A stretch of DNA of 64,000 bases from Sphingomonas gellani (GCF_900110035.1 NZ_FOCF01000005.1:124001-188000); one strand, 5' to 3'. Shown: positions 38,710-48,415, counted from the first letter of the stretch. Numbers and translations are program-made. Notes: generated by a model from the letters alone, not told the origin.

Positions 38710-38727
38710 TTGCGAATCACTCTCAAT
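38710..38727 (-). promoter_or_regulatory. Fur-box-like sequence upstream of nuoA
   Basis: The plus strand reads TTGCGAATCACTCTCAAT, close to the TTGCGAATCATTCTCA-type sites seen upstream of iron-uptake genes in alphaproteobacteria. It lies 76-93 bases before the nuoA ATG. Complex I is rich in Fe-S clusters, so iron control would make sense, but this is a single match by eye. Confidence 0.3.
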
Positions 38728-38757
38728 CGACACGCCGCCCCACCCGGTCAGTGAGCG

Positions 38758-39570
38758 TCAGCGGAGCGCGTTGGCCACCAGCTTGTGGAGCTTCGAATGC
38801 AGACCGTCATTGGCAGCCAGGAATTCGTTGCGCTCGAACGGCTTGTCGCCACCCCGGAAGTCGGTGACGTAACCGCCCGCCTCACGCACCAGCAGCACGC
38901 CGGCCGCGACGTCCCAGGGCTTCAGGTCCGATTCCCAGAATCCGTCGAACCGTCCCGCCGCGACCCAGGCGAGGTCCAGCGCCGCCGCGCCGAAACGGCG
39001 AATGCCCGCAACCTCCGGCGCCACCGCACCGAAGATACGGCTCCACTGGGCGAAGTCGCCATGGCCCATGAACGGAATGCCGGTCGCGATCAGGCTGTCC
39101 GCCAGGTCGCGGCGCGACGACACGCGCAACCGCTGGTCGGTATGCCAGGCGCCCCGCCCCTTTTCGGCCCAGAAGCTCTCGTCGGTCAGCGGCTGATAGA
39201 CCAGCGCGGTCGTCACCTCCCGCTTGCCCGACGGCAACGGTTCCTCGACCGCGATGGAAATCGCGAAATGGGGAATGCCGTGGATGAAATTGCTGGTGCC
39301 GTCGAGCGGATCGATGATGAAGCGCGGCTTGGACGGATCGCCCGCGATCTCGCCACGCTCCTCCATCAGGAAGCCCCAGTCCGGCCGCGCCTTGCTCAGT
39401 TCCTCATACAGGGTCTGTTCGGTGCGCTTGTCGGCGATCGACACGAAGTCCGCCGGCCCCTTGCGGCTGACCTGCAGGTTCTGCACCTCATTGAAGTCGC
39501 GACGCAGCCGCGAAGCCGCCTTGCGCGCCGCACGTTCGATGATGGTGAACAGGCCGGAATGGGAAGGCAT
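38758..39570 (-). CDS. suhB: Inositol monophosphatase family protein (SuhB-like)
   Basis: A magnesium-dependent phosphatase of the IMPase fold, 270 residues. The metal sites are 'MEERG' and 'IDPLDGTSNFIHGIPHFAISIA', with 'KPWDVAAGVLLVREAGG' at the C-terminus. In bacteria this family hydrolyses inositol-1-phosphate, and some members (SuhB) assist rRNA transcription; the sequence does not distinguish these roles. It lies between nuoA and efp, with an unusual hairpin-rich spacer on the efp side. Confidence 0.92.
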   Translation of the reverse strand: MPSHSGLFTIIERAARKAASRLRRDFNEVQNLQVSRKGPADFVSIADKRTEQTLYEELSKARPDWGFLMEERGEIAGDPSKPRFIIDPLDGTSNFIHGIPHFAISIAVEEPLPSGKREVTTALVYQPLTDESFWAEKGRGAWHTDQRLRVSSRRDLADSLIATGIPFMGHGDFAQWSRIFGAVAPEVAGIRRFGAAALDLAWVAAGRFDGFWESDLKPWDVAAGVLLVREAGGYVTDFRGGDKPFERNEFLAANDGLHSKLHKLVANALR

Positions 39571-39583
39571 CGTAAAGAACTCC

Positions 39584-39697
39584 CCCTCCCCTTTCGGGGA
39601 GGGTCATAAGGGTCATTCGCCGCGGGCGAAGCCCGCGTCGTAGGTCGAGCTTCGCTCGCCGGCCGGCCGGCCGACTGCGCGAACAGCCCGGCTGTTC
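39584..39697 (-). repeat. Array of perfect hairpins between efp and suhB
   Basis: Within 114 bases lie four separate perfect inverted repeats and a CCGG-rich run. They are 39584-39603 (8-bp stem CCCTCCCC/GGGGAGGG, GAAA loop on the minus strand), 39621-39637 (7-bp stem CGCGGGC/GCCCGCG), 39646-39658 (5-bp stem CGAGC/GCTCG) and 39681-39697 (7-bp stem GAACAGC/GCTGTTC). The first sits directly before the suhB ATG and includes its purine-rich ribosome-site region. There are no U-tracts. It may be an intergenic repeat element or an RNA-processing/termination site. Confidence 0.6.
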
Positions 39698-39700
39698 GTC

Positions 39701-40264
39701 TCAATCGGCTCGGCGCACATATGTCTGCTCGTACACGTCGACCACGATACGCGTACCCGCCGCGATGTGGGGCGGGACCATGACGCGCACGCCATTGTCG
39801 AGCACCGCCGGCTTGTAGGAGGAAGAGGCCGTCTGACCTTTCACCACCGCATCCGCCTCGACGATCGTCGCCTCGATCGTATCGGGCAGCTGCACGCTGA
39901 TCGGCTCCTCGTCGTACAGTTCCATGACCACATCCATGCCGTCCTGCAGGAACGCGGCCGCATCGCCCAACAGGTCGCGCGGCAGGCTGACCTGATCGTA
40001 GGTGTCCTTATCCATGAATACGAGGCTGTCGCCATCGGCGAACAGGAACTGGAAGTCCTTGGTATCCAGCCGAACGCGCTCCACCGTCTCCGCCGAGCGG
40101 AAGCGGACGTTGTTCTTGCGCCCGTCGCGCAGGTTCTTCAGCTCGACCTGCATATACGCACCGCCCTTGCCGGGTTGCGTGTGCTGGATCTTCACGGCGC
40201 GCCAGATGCCGCCTTCATACTCGATGATGTTGCCGGGACGAATGTCCACGCCGCTGATCTTCAT
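39701..40264 (-). CDS. efp: Elongation factor P
   Basis: A translation factor that rescues ribosomes stalled on proline runs. It has 187 residues in three beta-barrel domains. The tip loop of domain I reads '[18 protein letters not shown]', with Lys at the modification position ('PGKGG'), which fits EpmA-type lysylation; no epmA/epmB gene is visible here. '[28 protein letters not shown]' (elements) and '[16 protein letters not shown]' mark the C-terminal domains. About 57 bases separate it from the upstream peptidase gene. Confidence 0.96.
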   Translation of the reverse strand: MKISGVDIRPGNIIEYEGGIWRAVKIQHTQPGKGGAYMQVELKNLRDGRKNNVRFRSAETVERVRLDTKDFQFLFADGDSLVFMDKDTYDQVSLPRDLLGDAAAFLQDGMDVVMELYDEEPISVQLPDTIEATIVEADAVVKGQTASSSYKPAVLDNGVRVMVPPHIAAGTRIVVDVYEQTYVRRAD

Positions 40265-40321
40265 GGGATGAACCTGCTGGAAAGAGCGAAAGGGACCAAT
40301 CAGGCCCCGGTGCCCCGCGAT

Positions 40322-40906
40322 CTAGCGTTGCGCGGCCCGTCCGGCAAGCAGCGGGTAGGGGTTCACGTCCTGTCCCTCCCACCAGTGCTGGGTCGGCAGC
40401 ATCCTCTGCACGCCGAAATGCAAGTGGTAATTGCCCGCGCCCGCGTTGCCGGTATCGCCGACATAGCCCAACGGCTCGCCCGCGCGCACCACCTGCCCCT
40501 CGCTCACGCCCGGCGCGTAGCCCGACAGGTGGGCATAATAATAGATCCAGCGCCGATCCGCCGACCGCAGGTACAGCGTCGTGCCCCCCAACCGGCTGGC
40601 GAAGAGCTTTTCGACTCGTCCGGGCATGACCGCCAGGACCGGCGTCCCCGCCGCCGCCATGATGTCCGTGCCATGATGCTCGCGCGTGCCATCGCCGCGT
40701 GCGTCGCCCCAACTGTCGGCGATCTGCGACGGGCGCACGCCCCGGACGGGAATGGTCAGCATGCCCGGGGACACGCCCTCGACCGCGGGCGCGGCTCGTG
40801 ACATCCGAAACCGCGTGGCGGACGGGCCGCCGAAACGCACGGTGCTGGCAAAGCCGGCGACGACCAGCAGCACCAATGCCAGCATGATCCAGCCGACGCG
40901 TGTCAC
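40322..40906 (-). CDS. Membrane-anchored M23-family peptidase
   Basis: The protein has 194 residues from a GTG at 40906. An N-terminal hydrophobic helix ('WIMLALVLLVVAGFAS') anchors it, and the rest is an LytM/M23 domain: 'HHGTDIMAAAGTPVLAVMPG' and 'NYHLHFGVQ' give the zinc ligands (H..D..HxH). 'WIYYYAHLSGY' and 'GEPLGYVGDTGNAG' are typical of the fold. Such enzymes cut peptidoglycan cross-links in the periplasm or activate amidases. It lies 19 bases after thiE. Confidence 0.9.
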   Translation of the reverse strand: MTRVGWIMLALVLLVVAGFASTVRFGGPSATRFRMSRAAPAVEGVSPGMLTIPVRGVRPSQIADSWGDARGDGTREHHGTDIMAAAGTPVLAVMPGRVEKLFASRLGGTTLYLRSADRRWIYYYAHLSGYAPGVSEGQVVRAGEPLGYVGDTGNAGAGNYHLHFGVQRMLPTQHWWEGQDVNPYPLLAGRAAQR

Positions 40907-40925
40907 GGGCGTATCCGGCCCGCCG

Positions 40926-41609
40926 TCATTTCGTCAGGACAGCATCGAACGCGCGAACCGCCGCCGCCTCGTCGCCGTTCCACACCGAACCGCACACCGC
41001 GAGGAAGTCCGCACCCGCCGCGATCAGGGACGGCGCGTTGTCCGGCGTGATCCCGCCGATCGCGACGCAGGGCAGCTCGAACAGAGTGGACCACCAGCTG
41101 AGCACCGACGGGTCGGGGCGATGCTTCACCTCCTTCGTCGTGGTCGGAAAGAAGCTGCCGAACGCGACATAGTCGGCGCCGCCATCACCCGCCTCCATCG
41201 CCAGATGGCGACTGTCGTGGCAGGTGACGCCGACCTGCACGTTGGGGCCCAGCACGTCGCGCGCCTCGCGCGGGTCGCCGTCCTCCTGGCCCAGATGGAC
41301 GCCGTCCGCGCCCAATCGCTTGGCCAGGCTGATCGAGTCGTTGACGATGAACGCGACGTCCCGGTCGGCGCAGATCCGCTGCAACGGCTCGGCCAGCCGC
41401 GCCGCCATGTGCTGGTCCATGTCCTTGACCCGGAACTGGAACGCCGCGACGGGCCCGGCATCCAGCGCCCGCACCAGCCGGTCCGGGAACGCGCCCCCGA
41501 CATCCAGCGGAGAGATCAGGTACAGCTGGCACGGCGGCCGGCGATCGTCCCGCTTGAACGAGATGGCGAAGTCGGGATCGAGCGGGCCGAGCGGATCGTC
41601 AGATGTCAT
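40926..41609 (-). CDS. thiE: Thiamine-phosphate synthase family protein
   Basis: A TIM-barrel enzyme joining HMP-pyrophosphate with thiazole phosphate to give thiamine phosphate. It has 227 residues from the ATG at 41609 (a GTG two codons earlier is possible). 'AFQFRVKDMD', 'FIVNDSISLAKRLGADGVHLGQED', 'VGVTCHDSRHLAME', 'DYVAFGSFFPT' and 'VAIGGITPDNAPSLIAAGADFLAV' are all family motifs. It lies 47 bases after the aldolase gene. A stand-alone ThiE next to glycolytic genes is usual in this lineage. Confidence 0.9.
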   Translation of the reverse strand: MTSDDPLGPLDPDFAISFKRDDRRPPCQLYLISPLDVGGAFPDRLVRALDAGPVAAFQFRVKDMDQHMAARLAEPLQRICADRDVAFIVNDSISLAKRLGADGVHLGQEDGDPREARDVLGPNVQVGVTCHDSRHLAMEAGDGGADYVAFGSFFPTTTKEVKHRPDPSVLSWWSTLFELPCVAIGGITPDNAPSLIAAGADFLAVCGSVWNGDEAAAVRAFDAVLTK

Positions 41610-41656
41610 GCCCACCGACTAGCCGCTCACCCGCCCGGACGAAAGCCGCGGCGGCC

Positions 41657-42565
41657 TTATTCCTCGTTCCTGTAGATCGCGATCAGCTTGTCGAGCATCG
41701 CCAGCGCATCCTCGCGGGAGCGCTGGAACGTGTTGCGTCCGATGATCGAGCCGTTGCCTCCGCCGTCACGCACGTCGCGCGCATCCTGGAACACGGCGTC
41801 CGTTCCCTTGGACGCACCGCCGGAGAACACCACGATCCGCCGCCCGGCAAAGCTGGACTGCACCACATGGCGGACCCGGTCGGCCTGGTTCGACCAGTCG
41901 GTGCCCTTGTAAGCTTCCTTTGCCTCCGCCTGTTCAATATGCGCGGTCGGCAGCTTCACCTTGATGATGTGCGCGCCGAGCAGGGCGGCCATGTGGGCGG
42001 AGTATGCGCCGACATCCAGCGCCAGTTCCCCGTCCTTGCTCAGTTCGCCGCCGCGCGGATAGCTCCAGATCACCGTCGCCAGGCCCGCCGCCTCTGCCTC
42101 CGCACGCAGCTCAGCGATCTGCGTCATCGATTCGAAGATCAGGTCCGATCCCGGATAGATGGTGAAGCCGATCGCCGCGCAGCCCAGGCGCAGCGCGTCG
42201 TCGACGCTGCCGGTGATCGCCTGCTGGATCGAGGTCGCCCAACTGTTCGAACTGTTGAGCTTCAGGATGGTCGGCACCTGTCCGACAAAGGTCTCGCTGC
42301 CCGCCTCCAGCATCCCGAGCGGCGCCGCAAAGGCCGACAGCCCCGCGTCGACCGCCATTTGGTAATGGTAGTGGGGGTCATAAGCCGGCGGATTGACCGC
42401 GAAGGAGCGTGCAGGCCCATGCTCGAAGCCTTGGTCCACCGGCAGGATCACCAGCTTTCCCGTCCCGCCCAGGCGGCCATGCATCAGGATGCGCGCGAGC
42501 TTCTGCTTCACCGCGGGGCTGGTGCCCTCATACTTGTCCAGGATCGCCTTGACTGCGGGGGTCAT
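41657..42565 (-). CDS. Fructose-bisphosphate aldolase, class I (DhnA type)
   Basis: The enzyme splits fructose-1,6-bisphosphate in glycolysis or forms it in gluconeogenesis. It has 302 residues. 'LVILPVDQGFEHGPARSF', 'TVIWSYPRGGELSKDGE', 'GAHIIKVKLPTAHIE', with the Schiff-base Lys in the KVK element, and 'IVVFSGGASKGTDAVF' identify the DhnA-like class I enzyme rather than the zinc class II one. It is downstream of the toxin-antitoxin pair and pgk on the same strand. Confidence 0.92.
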   Translation of the reverse strand: MTPAVKAILDKYEGTSPAVKQKLARILMHGRLGGTGKLVILPVDQGFEHGPARSFAVNPPAYDPHYHYQMAVDAGLSAFAAPLGMLEAGSETFVGQVPTILKLNSSNSWATSIQQAITGSVDDALRLGCAAIGFTIYPGSDLIFESMTQIAELRAEAEAAGLATVIWSYPRGGELSKDGELALDVGAYSAHMAALLGAHIIKVKLPTAHIEQAEAKEAYKGTDWSNQADRVRHVVQSSFAGRRIVVFSGGASKGTDAVFQDARDVRDGGGNGSIIGRNTFQRSREDALAMLDKLIAIYRNEE

Positions 42566-42598
42566 CAGATAGCTCCTATGGTGCGGAAGAAAGGGGGG

Positions 42599-42931
42599 TC
42601 ACAGCATCAACCAGCGGCGCAACGCCTGATCGACCTGTTCCATGCGGGTCGGCGATGCATGCCCGATCACGCGGTCCAGCCGTTCGCGCCGGATCGAGAC
42701 GAGCTTGTCGACTTGGATCTCGCTCTCCGCGGTCAGGCCGGTATGCTCCTGCGGGGACAGCGTCACGCGGAACAGCGTCTCCCCACCGATGACCTGGGTC
42801 AGCGGACATACCGTGATCGTTCCATGCGTGTCGTTGAACAGGTCCGACTGGATCACCAGACATGCGACCAAGTCCCCGACGGCGTCATGCGTCCGTGCCA
42901 GTACGATCGCGCCGCGCGTCAGTTCCGTCAT
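42599..42931 (-). CDS. MazF/PemK-family toxin
   Basis: The 110-residue product fits sequence-specific mRNA interferases of type II toxin-antitoxin systems. 'LTRGAIVLART' at the start, 'CLVIQSDLFNDTHGTITVCPLT', 'LFRVTLSPQEHTGL' and 'IQVDKLVSIRRERLDRVIG' follow the PemK fold. The usual G-K-P-R-P stretch before 'VIQSD' reads 'GDLVAC'. The ATG overlaps the antitoxin stop by four bases, the standard antitoxin-first order. Confidence 0.88.
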   Translation of the reverse strand: MTELTRGAIVLARTHDAVGDLVACLVIQSDLFNDTHGTITVCPLTQVIGGETLFRVTLSPQEHTGLTAESEIQVDKLVSIRRERLDRVIGHASPTRMEQVDQALRRWLML

Positions 42932-43140
42932 GGCGTGTCCTCGCCCAACGGCTGGGCGCCCGCGTCACGCCGCGTCGCGCGCAGCGACTGGCGACGCGCC
43001 TCGCGACGATACGCCTCGTCGTGCAGGTCGACATAGCGGCGCACGGCCTCACGGGCGATGTCGCTCTTGCTGCGGCCCTGCGACCGCGCCACCGCCGCGA
43101 GCCGCCGCTCCAGGTCTTCGTCCAATCTGACGCCCAGCAT
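42928..43140 (-). CDS. Ribbon-helix-helix antitoxin
   Basis: The protein has 70 residues from the ATG at 43140, which has GGAGG just upstream; further in-frame ATGs lie at 43158 and 43167. 'MLGVRLDEDLERRLAAVARSQGRSKSDIAREAVRRYV' (N-terminal beta strand, two helices) is a CopG/Arc-type DNA-binding fold that normally binds the operon's own promoter. The basic Arg-rich C-terminal tail probably neutralises the toxin. It is translationally coupled to the MazF gene. Confidence 0.85.
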   Translation of the reverse strand: MLGVRLDEDLERRLAAVARSQGRSKSDIAREAVRRYVDLHDEAYRREARRQSLRATRRDAGAQPLGEDTP

Positions 43141-43256
43141 GCCGCCTCCGTTTAACATGTTCAACATAGCTGGCGATCGACTGTGCGGCAAGTCCGGCAA
43201 CCCACTTGACCCCCAGCGGCAACCCGCGCCAACCTTAGGGCGGGGGGACAAGGTCG

Positions 43257-43751
43257 ATGGGATTGCAACGCAAGGTCGCCGCAGCGCTTCTGCTGCTCCT
43301 CGCCAGCGCGGCCGACGCAAAGCAGCCCAAGGTCGGACAGCCCGCCCCGCCCTTCGAACTCACCTTGGTCGACGGTACGACGACGACGCTGGCGGACCTG
43401 AAGGGGCAGGTCGTGGTGCTGAATTTCTGGGCGACATGGTGCGGACCCTGCCGGCAGGAACTGCCGCTGCTCGACGCCTATTACAGACTCCAGGCAAAGC
43501 ACGGCCTGCGCGTCTTCGCGATCGCGACCGAGGGCTCCGTGCCGGTTTACAAGATGAAGTCACTGTTCGCCGCCATGGCGATCCCGTCCGCCAAACGGAT
43601 CAAGGGCATGTCCGATGAGATGCCGGCCGTGCCGACCAACTACATCATCGATCGGTCGGGCGTCGTGCGGTATGCGAAGGCGGGTGCGTTCGATCTCGAC
43701 AGCCTCAACCAGCTGCTGCTGCCGCTCCTGTCGGAGCGGCCACCCGCCTGA
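43257..43751 (+). CDS. TlpA/ResA-like thioredoxin-family protein
   Basis: An exported thiol-disulfide oxidoreductase, 164 residues. The signal peptide is '[16 protein letters not shown]'. The redox motif C-G-P-C is Cys62-Cys65 in '[16 protein letters not shown]'; '[11 protein letters not shown]' carries the cis-proline. Such proteins reduce disulfides in cytochrome c maturation or other periplasmic substrates. It is the only plus-strand gene in this stretch and is convergent with pgk, nine bases away. Confidence 0.93.
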   Translation: MGLQRKVAAALLLLLASAADAKQPKVGQPAPPFELTLVDGTTTTLADLKGQVVVLNFWATWCGPCRQELPLLDAYYRLQAKHGLRVFAIATEGSVPVYKMKSLFAAMAIPSAKRIKGMSDEMPAVPTNYIIDRSGVVRYAKAGAFDLDSLNQLLLPLLSERPPA

Positions 43752-43760
43752 CCGTCCCGG

Positions 43761-43764
<4 letters not shown>
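43748..43764. terminator. Possible bidirectional terminator hairpin
   Basis: CTGACCG and CGGTCAG form a 7-bp stem with a 3-base loop, spanning the stop codons of both convergent genes. There is no U-tract on either side, so it is at best a weak or Rho-assisted terminator. Confidence 0.35.
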
Positions 43765-44959
<1,195 letters not shown>

Positions 44960-44963
<4 letters not shown>

Positions 44964-45409
44964 GGCATCTCGATCCTGATTGCGTCACCGACGGCGATGT
45001 TGCCGCCTTGCCTCACCCTGGTGCACGCGCCGCCCCGCCAGTCGGGCAACAGCGCGGCCTTCAAACCCGGTGCGACCAGCTCCATCCGGCTGCACGGGTC
45101 GCATTCCACCGTCACTTCCAGCACCACCGTGCCGATCACGATCAGCGCTCCGGGCCGCTGCGGCAGGTCGATGCCGTCGACCAGCAGGTTCACGCGCCGC
45201 TCCTGCCAACCGATGGCATGGCCCAGCTCGGCCATCGCCGCGTCCCAATCTCGCCGTTCCATCAGCGTGACCTGACGCCGTCCCCGCCCGCCTGGCTTCA
45301 CCGCGCCACGATAGTCACCGTGCAGACCGCCTTCGACCGTCACCTCGGCGGCCGCCAGAAGCTCCATCGGCGCCTTGGGATAGGCATGCCGGGCGATACC
45401 CGCCAGCAC
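44960..45409 (-). CDS. MOSC-domain protein
   Basis: The protein has 149 residues from the GTG at 45409. The domain is related to the molybdenum cofactor sulfurase C-terminus: '[21 protein letters not shown]', '[12 protein letters not shown]', '[14 protein letters not shown]', '[14 protein letters not shown]' and '[18 protein letters not shown]', including the conserved Cys before the end that may carry sulfur. It sits between gap and pgk and overlaps pgk by four bases. Its substrate is unknown; YiiM-like detoxification of N-hydroxylated bases is one family role. Confidence 0.88.
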
Positions 45410-45476
45410 ACCCGTCCCCAGCCCCGTTCCGGTCGCGATCAACGGCGAAGGCGACAGCAACGGGGCGTCCCGTAGC

Positions 45477-46487
45477 TTACAGGAACTTCGCCATCGCGGT
45501 CGCGGTGTCGACCATGCGGTTGGAGAAGCCCCATTCATTGTCGTACCAGCTGACCACGCGGACCAGCTTGCCGTCGATCACCGCCGTCTCCAGGCTGTCG
45601 ACGGTGGAGGACGCCGGCGTGTGCTGGATGTCGATCGACACCAGCGGCTCGTCGGAGAATTCCAGCACGCCCTTCAACGGGCCGGACTCCGACGCCGCCT
45701 TCAGGATCTGGTTCACCTCTTCGCGCGTGGTGTCGCGACCCGGCTGGAACGTCAGGTCGACCAGGCTGCCGTCCGGCACGGGCACGCGGATCGCAGAGCC
45801 GTCCAGCTTGCCCTTCAGCTCCGGCAGGACCTCGCCCACCGCGCGGGCCGCGCCTGTCGTGGTCGGGATCATGCTCATCGCGGCGGCCCGCGCACGGCGC
45901 AGGTCGGGATGGATCTGATCCAGGATCTTCTGGTCGTTGGTATAGGCGTGCACGGTCGTCATCAGACCGCGCTCGATCCCGATCGAGTCGTTCAGGACCT
46001 TGGCCACCGGCGCCAGGCAGTTGGTGGTGCAGCTGGCGTTGGACACGATGGTGTGATCGGCCGACAGCTTGTCGTGGTTGACGCCGAACACCACGGTCAG
46101 GTCGACGTTCTTGCCGGGCGCGGAGATCAGCACCTTCTTGGCGCCGGCATCCAGATGCTTCTGGCAGCTTGCACGGTCGGTGAAGAAGCCGGTGCATTCC
46201 AGCACCAGGTCCACGCCCAGTTCGGCATGCGGCAGGTTCGCCGGATCACGCTCCGCCGTCACGCGGATGCGCTTTCCGTCGATCACCAGATCGTTGCCCT
46301 CGGCATGCGCGTCACCCGGCCACTTGCCGTGCACGCTGTCGCGCTTGAACAGCCAGGCGTTCGACTTCGCGTCCGCCAGGTCGTTGATCGCTACCAGTTC
46401 CAGATCGCTGCCGCCACGCTCCAGCATCGCGCGCGCGACCAGGCGGCCGATGCGCCCGAAGCCATTGATCGCCACCTTGACCGTCAT
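45477..46487 (-). CDS. gap: Glyceraldehyde-3-phosphate dehydrogenase, type I
   Basis: The enzyme converts glyceraldehyde-3-phosphate to 1,3-bisphosphoglycerate with NAD. The ATG at 46487 gives 336 residues; the frame beyond is not conserved. The Rossmann motif '[17 protein letters not shown]' starts the protein. The catalytic Cys153 is in '[12 protein letters not shown]', then '[11 protein letters not shown]', '[15 protein letters not shown]' and '[12 protein letters not shown]'. It is first of the gap-MOSC-pgk unit; 173 bases upstream hold no gene and presumably its promoter. Confidence 0.97.
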   Translation of the reverse strand: MTVKVAINGFGRIGRLVARAMLERGGSDLELVAINDLADAKSNAWLFKRDSVHGKWPGDAHAEGNDLVIDGKRIRVTAERDPANLPHAELGVDLVLECTGFFTDRASCQKHLDAGAKKVLISAPGKNVDLTVVFGVNHDKLSADHTIVSNASCTTNCLAPVAKVLNDSIGIERGLMTTVHAYTNDQKILDQIHPDLRRARAAAMSMIPTTTGAARAVGEVLPELKGKLDGSAIRVPVPDGSLVDLTFQPGRDTTREEVNQILKAASESGPLKGVLEFSDEPLVSIDIQHTPASSTVDSLETAVIDGKLVRVVSWYDNEWGFSNRMVDTATAMAKFL

Positions 46488-46660
46488 CGCTTGCTCACTC
46501 CTGATGCTGGCGGAGCCCACCCGGACTGCCGCCAGACAGCGTCGATTTCGCGCCAGCCTTTGGCGGTCCGGCCGCCCGGCTGTCAACCGTTGCGCACGCG
46601 GGACCGGCCGTCCGCAAATCCGCTTGTCGCCCCGCCCTGTCATGCTATCGCGGCGTGCCT

Positions 46661-46894
46661 ATGGCACAGGCAACCCCCGTCACCGTCCCGGACGCAGAGG
46701 AACCCAGCGCCGCCGATCGTATCGACGCGGCCATCATCCGGATCGAGGCGGCCGTGTCCGCGCGCGCGGCGGAGGCGCGCGCGCTGTCCGATCGTCACGC
46801 CGCACTGAAGGCGCGCATGGCGGAGGCCCTGACGGCGCTGGACGACGTTATCGCCCGGACCCCCGGCACGCGCAGCGAAGCGGACGCGAACTGA
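46661..46894 (+). CDS. Small coiled-coil protein upstream of zapA
   Basis: The protein has 77 residues from the ATG at 46661; a GTG six bases earlier is possible. Almost the whole length is one helix ('AADRIDAAIIRIEAAVSARAAEAR' followed by 'RHAALKARMAEALTALDDVI') with leucine/alanine heptads. It overlaps zapA by one base (TGATG). A short coiled-coil partner in front of zapA is common in sphingomonads and may act in the division complex (inference). Confidence 0.78.
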   Translation: MAQATPVTVPDAEEPSAADRIDAAIIRIEAAVSARAAEARALSDRHAALKARMAEALTALDDVIARTPGTRSEADAN

Positions 46895-47202
46895 TGGCGG
46901 AGGTGACGCTGGTCATCGGCGGGCGCCCGCACAAGGTCGCCTGTCGCGATGGCGAGGAACAGCGCGTGCAGATGCTCGGCCGGATGATCGACGAACGCTG
47001 GGCTCCGGCGAACCGTGCCGCCGGCGGCCTCAACGCCGAACGCGCGCTGCTCTTCGTGGCGCTGATGCTGGCGGACGACCTGGACGAGGCGGAGACCCGC
47101 CCACCTGTCGGCGCCGCCGTCACCGACACCGCGCTCGCCCGCATCGCCGACCGACTGGAAAGGATGGCGGATGCCCTTGAGCAAGCGAACCCGAACGCCT
47201 AG
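46894..47202 (+). CDS. zapA: Cell division protein ZapA
   Basis: ZapA binds FtsZ and bundles its filaments at the division site. The protein has 102 residues. The N-terminal domain 'MAEVTLVIGGRPHKVACRDGEEQ' with 'LGRMIDER' is the family signature, and a C-terminal helix 'ALARIADRLERMADAL' makes the antiparallel coiled coil. It is coupled to the small upstream protein and followed by the 6S RNA and folate cyclo-ligase genes, the classical zapA-ssrS-fau order. Confidence 0.93.
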   Translation: MAEVTLVIGGRPHKVACRDGEEQRVQMLGRMIDERWAPANRAAGGLNAERALLFVALMLADDLDEAETRPPVGAAVTDTALARIADRLERMADALEQANPNA

Positions 47203-47216
47203 ATCATCGGGCGGCG

Positions 47217-47354
47217 GGTTCTGCCCGGTACGAGCTTATTTTATCCCTGAGGCTATTCATCATCCATGGGGGCTGTCCCTGCGCAGATCCTGGTCTGACG
47301 TACATGGTCCCCACCTGACGTACTGGGCGTCAGTGGATACTCCGGCAAACGACC
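47217..47354 (+). ncRNA. ssrS: 6S RNA
   Basis: The stretch between zapA and the 5-formyl-THF cyclo-ligase gene is the conserved site of 6S RNA, which binds the sigma70 RNA polymerase holoenzyme as a promoter mimic. The ends pair (GGTTCTGCCCGG at 47217-47228 with CCGGCAAACGACC at 47342-47354), enclosing a long irregular helix with an A/U-rich central region near 47234-47252. Inside the 3' half, CTGACG-TACTGGG-CGTCAG forms a small hairpin. The ends are estimated from pairing, not known. Confidence 0.75.
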
Positions 47355-47906
47355 ATGGCGGTCCCGCCACCCGCCCCTACTCCTAAGCCCGCGCTCCGCC
47401 GTGCCTTGCGGGCGGCTCGTGCGGCGTGCCCGACGCGTGCCGTTCCCCCGCCGAGCCCGTTCGTGTCACGGTTGCGACCGGGTTTGATCGTGGCCAGCTA
47501 CCATCCGGTCGGCGGAGAGGCCGATCCCGCCGCACTGGTCGCCGCCGCTCGCGACGCGGGATGCGCCATGGCGCTGCCGCACGTGATCGATCGGGAAACC
47601 CCGCTGCGCTTCCTGCAATGGGATGGCGGCGCCTTGTCGGCGGGCCCGTTCGGGCTCAGCCAGCCGGCCTCCATCGCGCAGGAGGTGCCACCCGACATCA
47701 TCCTGACGCCGCTCGTCGGCTTCGACCGGCGGGGCAACCGGCTTGGCCAGGGTGCCGGCCATTACGATCGGGCCTTTGCCGCCTATCCGGCTGCGTGGCG
47801 CATCGGCATCGCCCTGTCGGTGCAGGAGGTGGAGGCGCTGACGCCCGACCCGTGGGATGTGCCGCTGCACGCCGTCGCGACTGAAAAGGAATGGATCGTC
47901 CCATGA
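47355..47906 (+). CDS. fau: 5-formyltetrahydrofolate cyclo-ligase
   Basis: The enzyme recycles 5-formyl-THF to 5,10-methenyl-THF with ATP. It has 183 residues. 'LRRALRAARAAC' at the start, 'IVASYHPVGGEADPAAL' and 'IILTPLVGFDRRGNRLGQGAGHYDRAFA' (nucleotide site) are diagnostic. The ATG lies at the 3' end of the 6S RNA sequence, and the stop overlaps the next gene by four bases (ATGA). In E. coli the same pair is co-transcribed. Confidence 0.95.
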   Translation: MAVPPPAPTPKPALRRALRAARAACPTRAVPPPSPFVSRLRPGLIVASYHPVGGEADPAALVAAARDAGCAMALPHVIDRETPLRFLQWDGGALSAGPFGLSQPASIAQEVPPDIILTPLVGFDRRGNRLGQGAGHYDRAFAAYPAAWRIGIALSVQEVEALTPDPWDVPLHAVATEKEWIVP

Positions 47907-48109
47907 CCCCCAGCTGGCGCAAACCTGCCGGTATGTTCGTCATCCTCGGGCTGATCGCGGTGTGGTGCGTGATTATCGCGAGCGGCTCGGCCATGATCGG
48001 GCGCTGGCCGGCGCTATCGCAGCTTGCCTTCTACCTCGTCACCGGGATCGTCTGGATCGCGCCGTTGAAGCCGCTGCTGCGCTGGATGGAAACCGGTCGC
48101 TGGCGGTGA
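47903..48109 (+). CDS. DUF2842 family membrane protein
   Basis: The protein has 68 residues and two membrane helices ('MFVILGLIAVWCVIIASG' and 'LSQLAFYLVTGIVWIAPL'). The end 'LKPLLRWMETGRWR' and beginning 'MTPSWRKPAGM' are the signatures of DUF2842, a small alphaproteobacterial family of unknown function. It is coupled by an ATGA overlap to the folate cyclo-ligase gene. Confidence 0.88.
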   Translation: MTPSWRKPAGMFVILGLIAVWCVIIASGSAMIGRWPALSQLAFYLVTGIVWIAPLKPLLRWMETGRWR

Positions 48110-48132
48110 GGAGGGCCCGACGATTTCTGCAA

Positions 48133-48209
<77 letters not shown>

Positions 48210-48293
48210 GCATAGGGTGGCCAGGCAGGCCCGACAATATTCGGGCTGGGCTGGCAATTCGCTGACTTTCCGGCCGCCCTTCTCTACGAAAGG

Positions 48294-48370
<77 letters not shown>

Positions 48371-48415
48371 TTGGAAGCGTTGAGGCGCGCCAACTAGGCG
48401 AGCCGCCGGGGGGTG

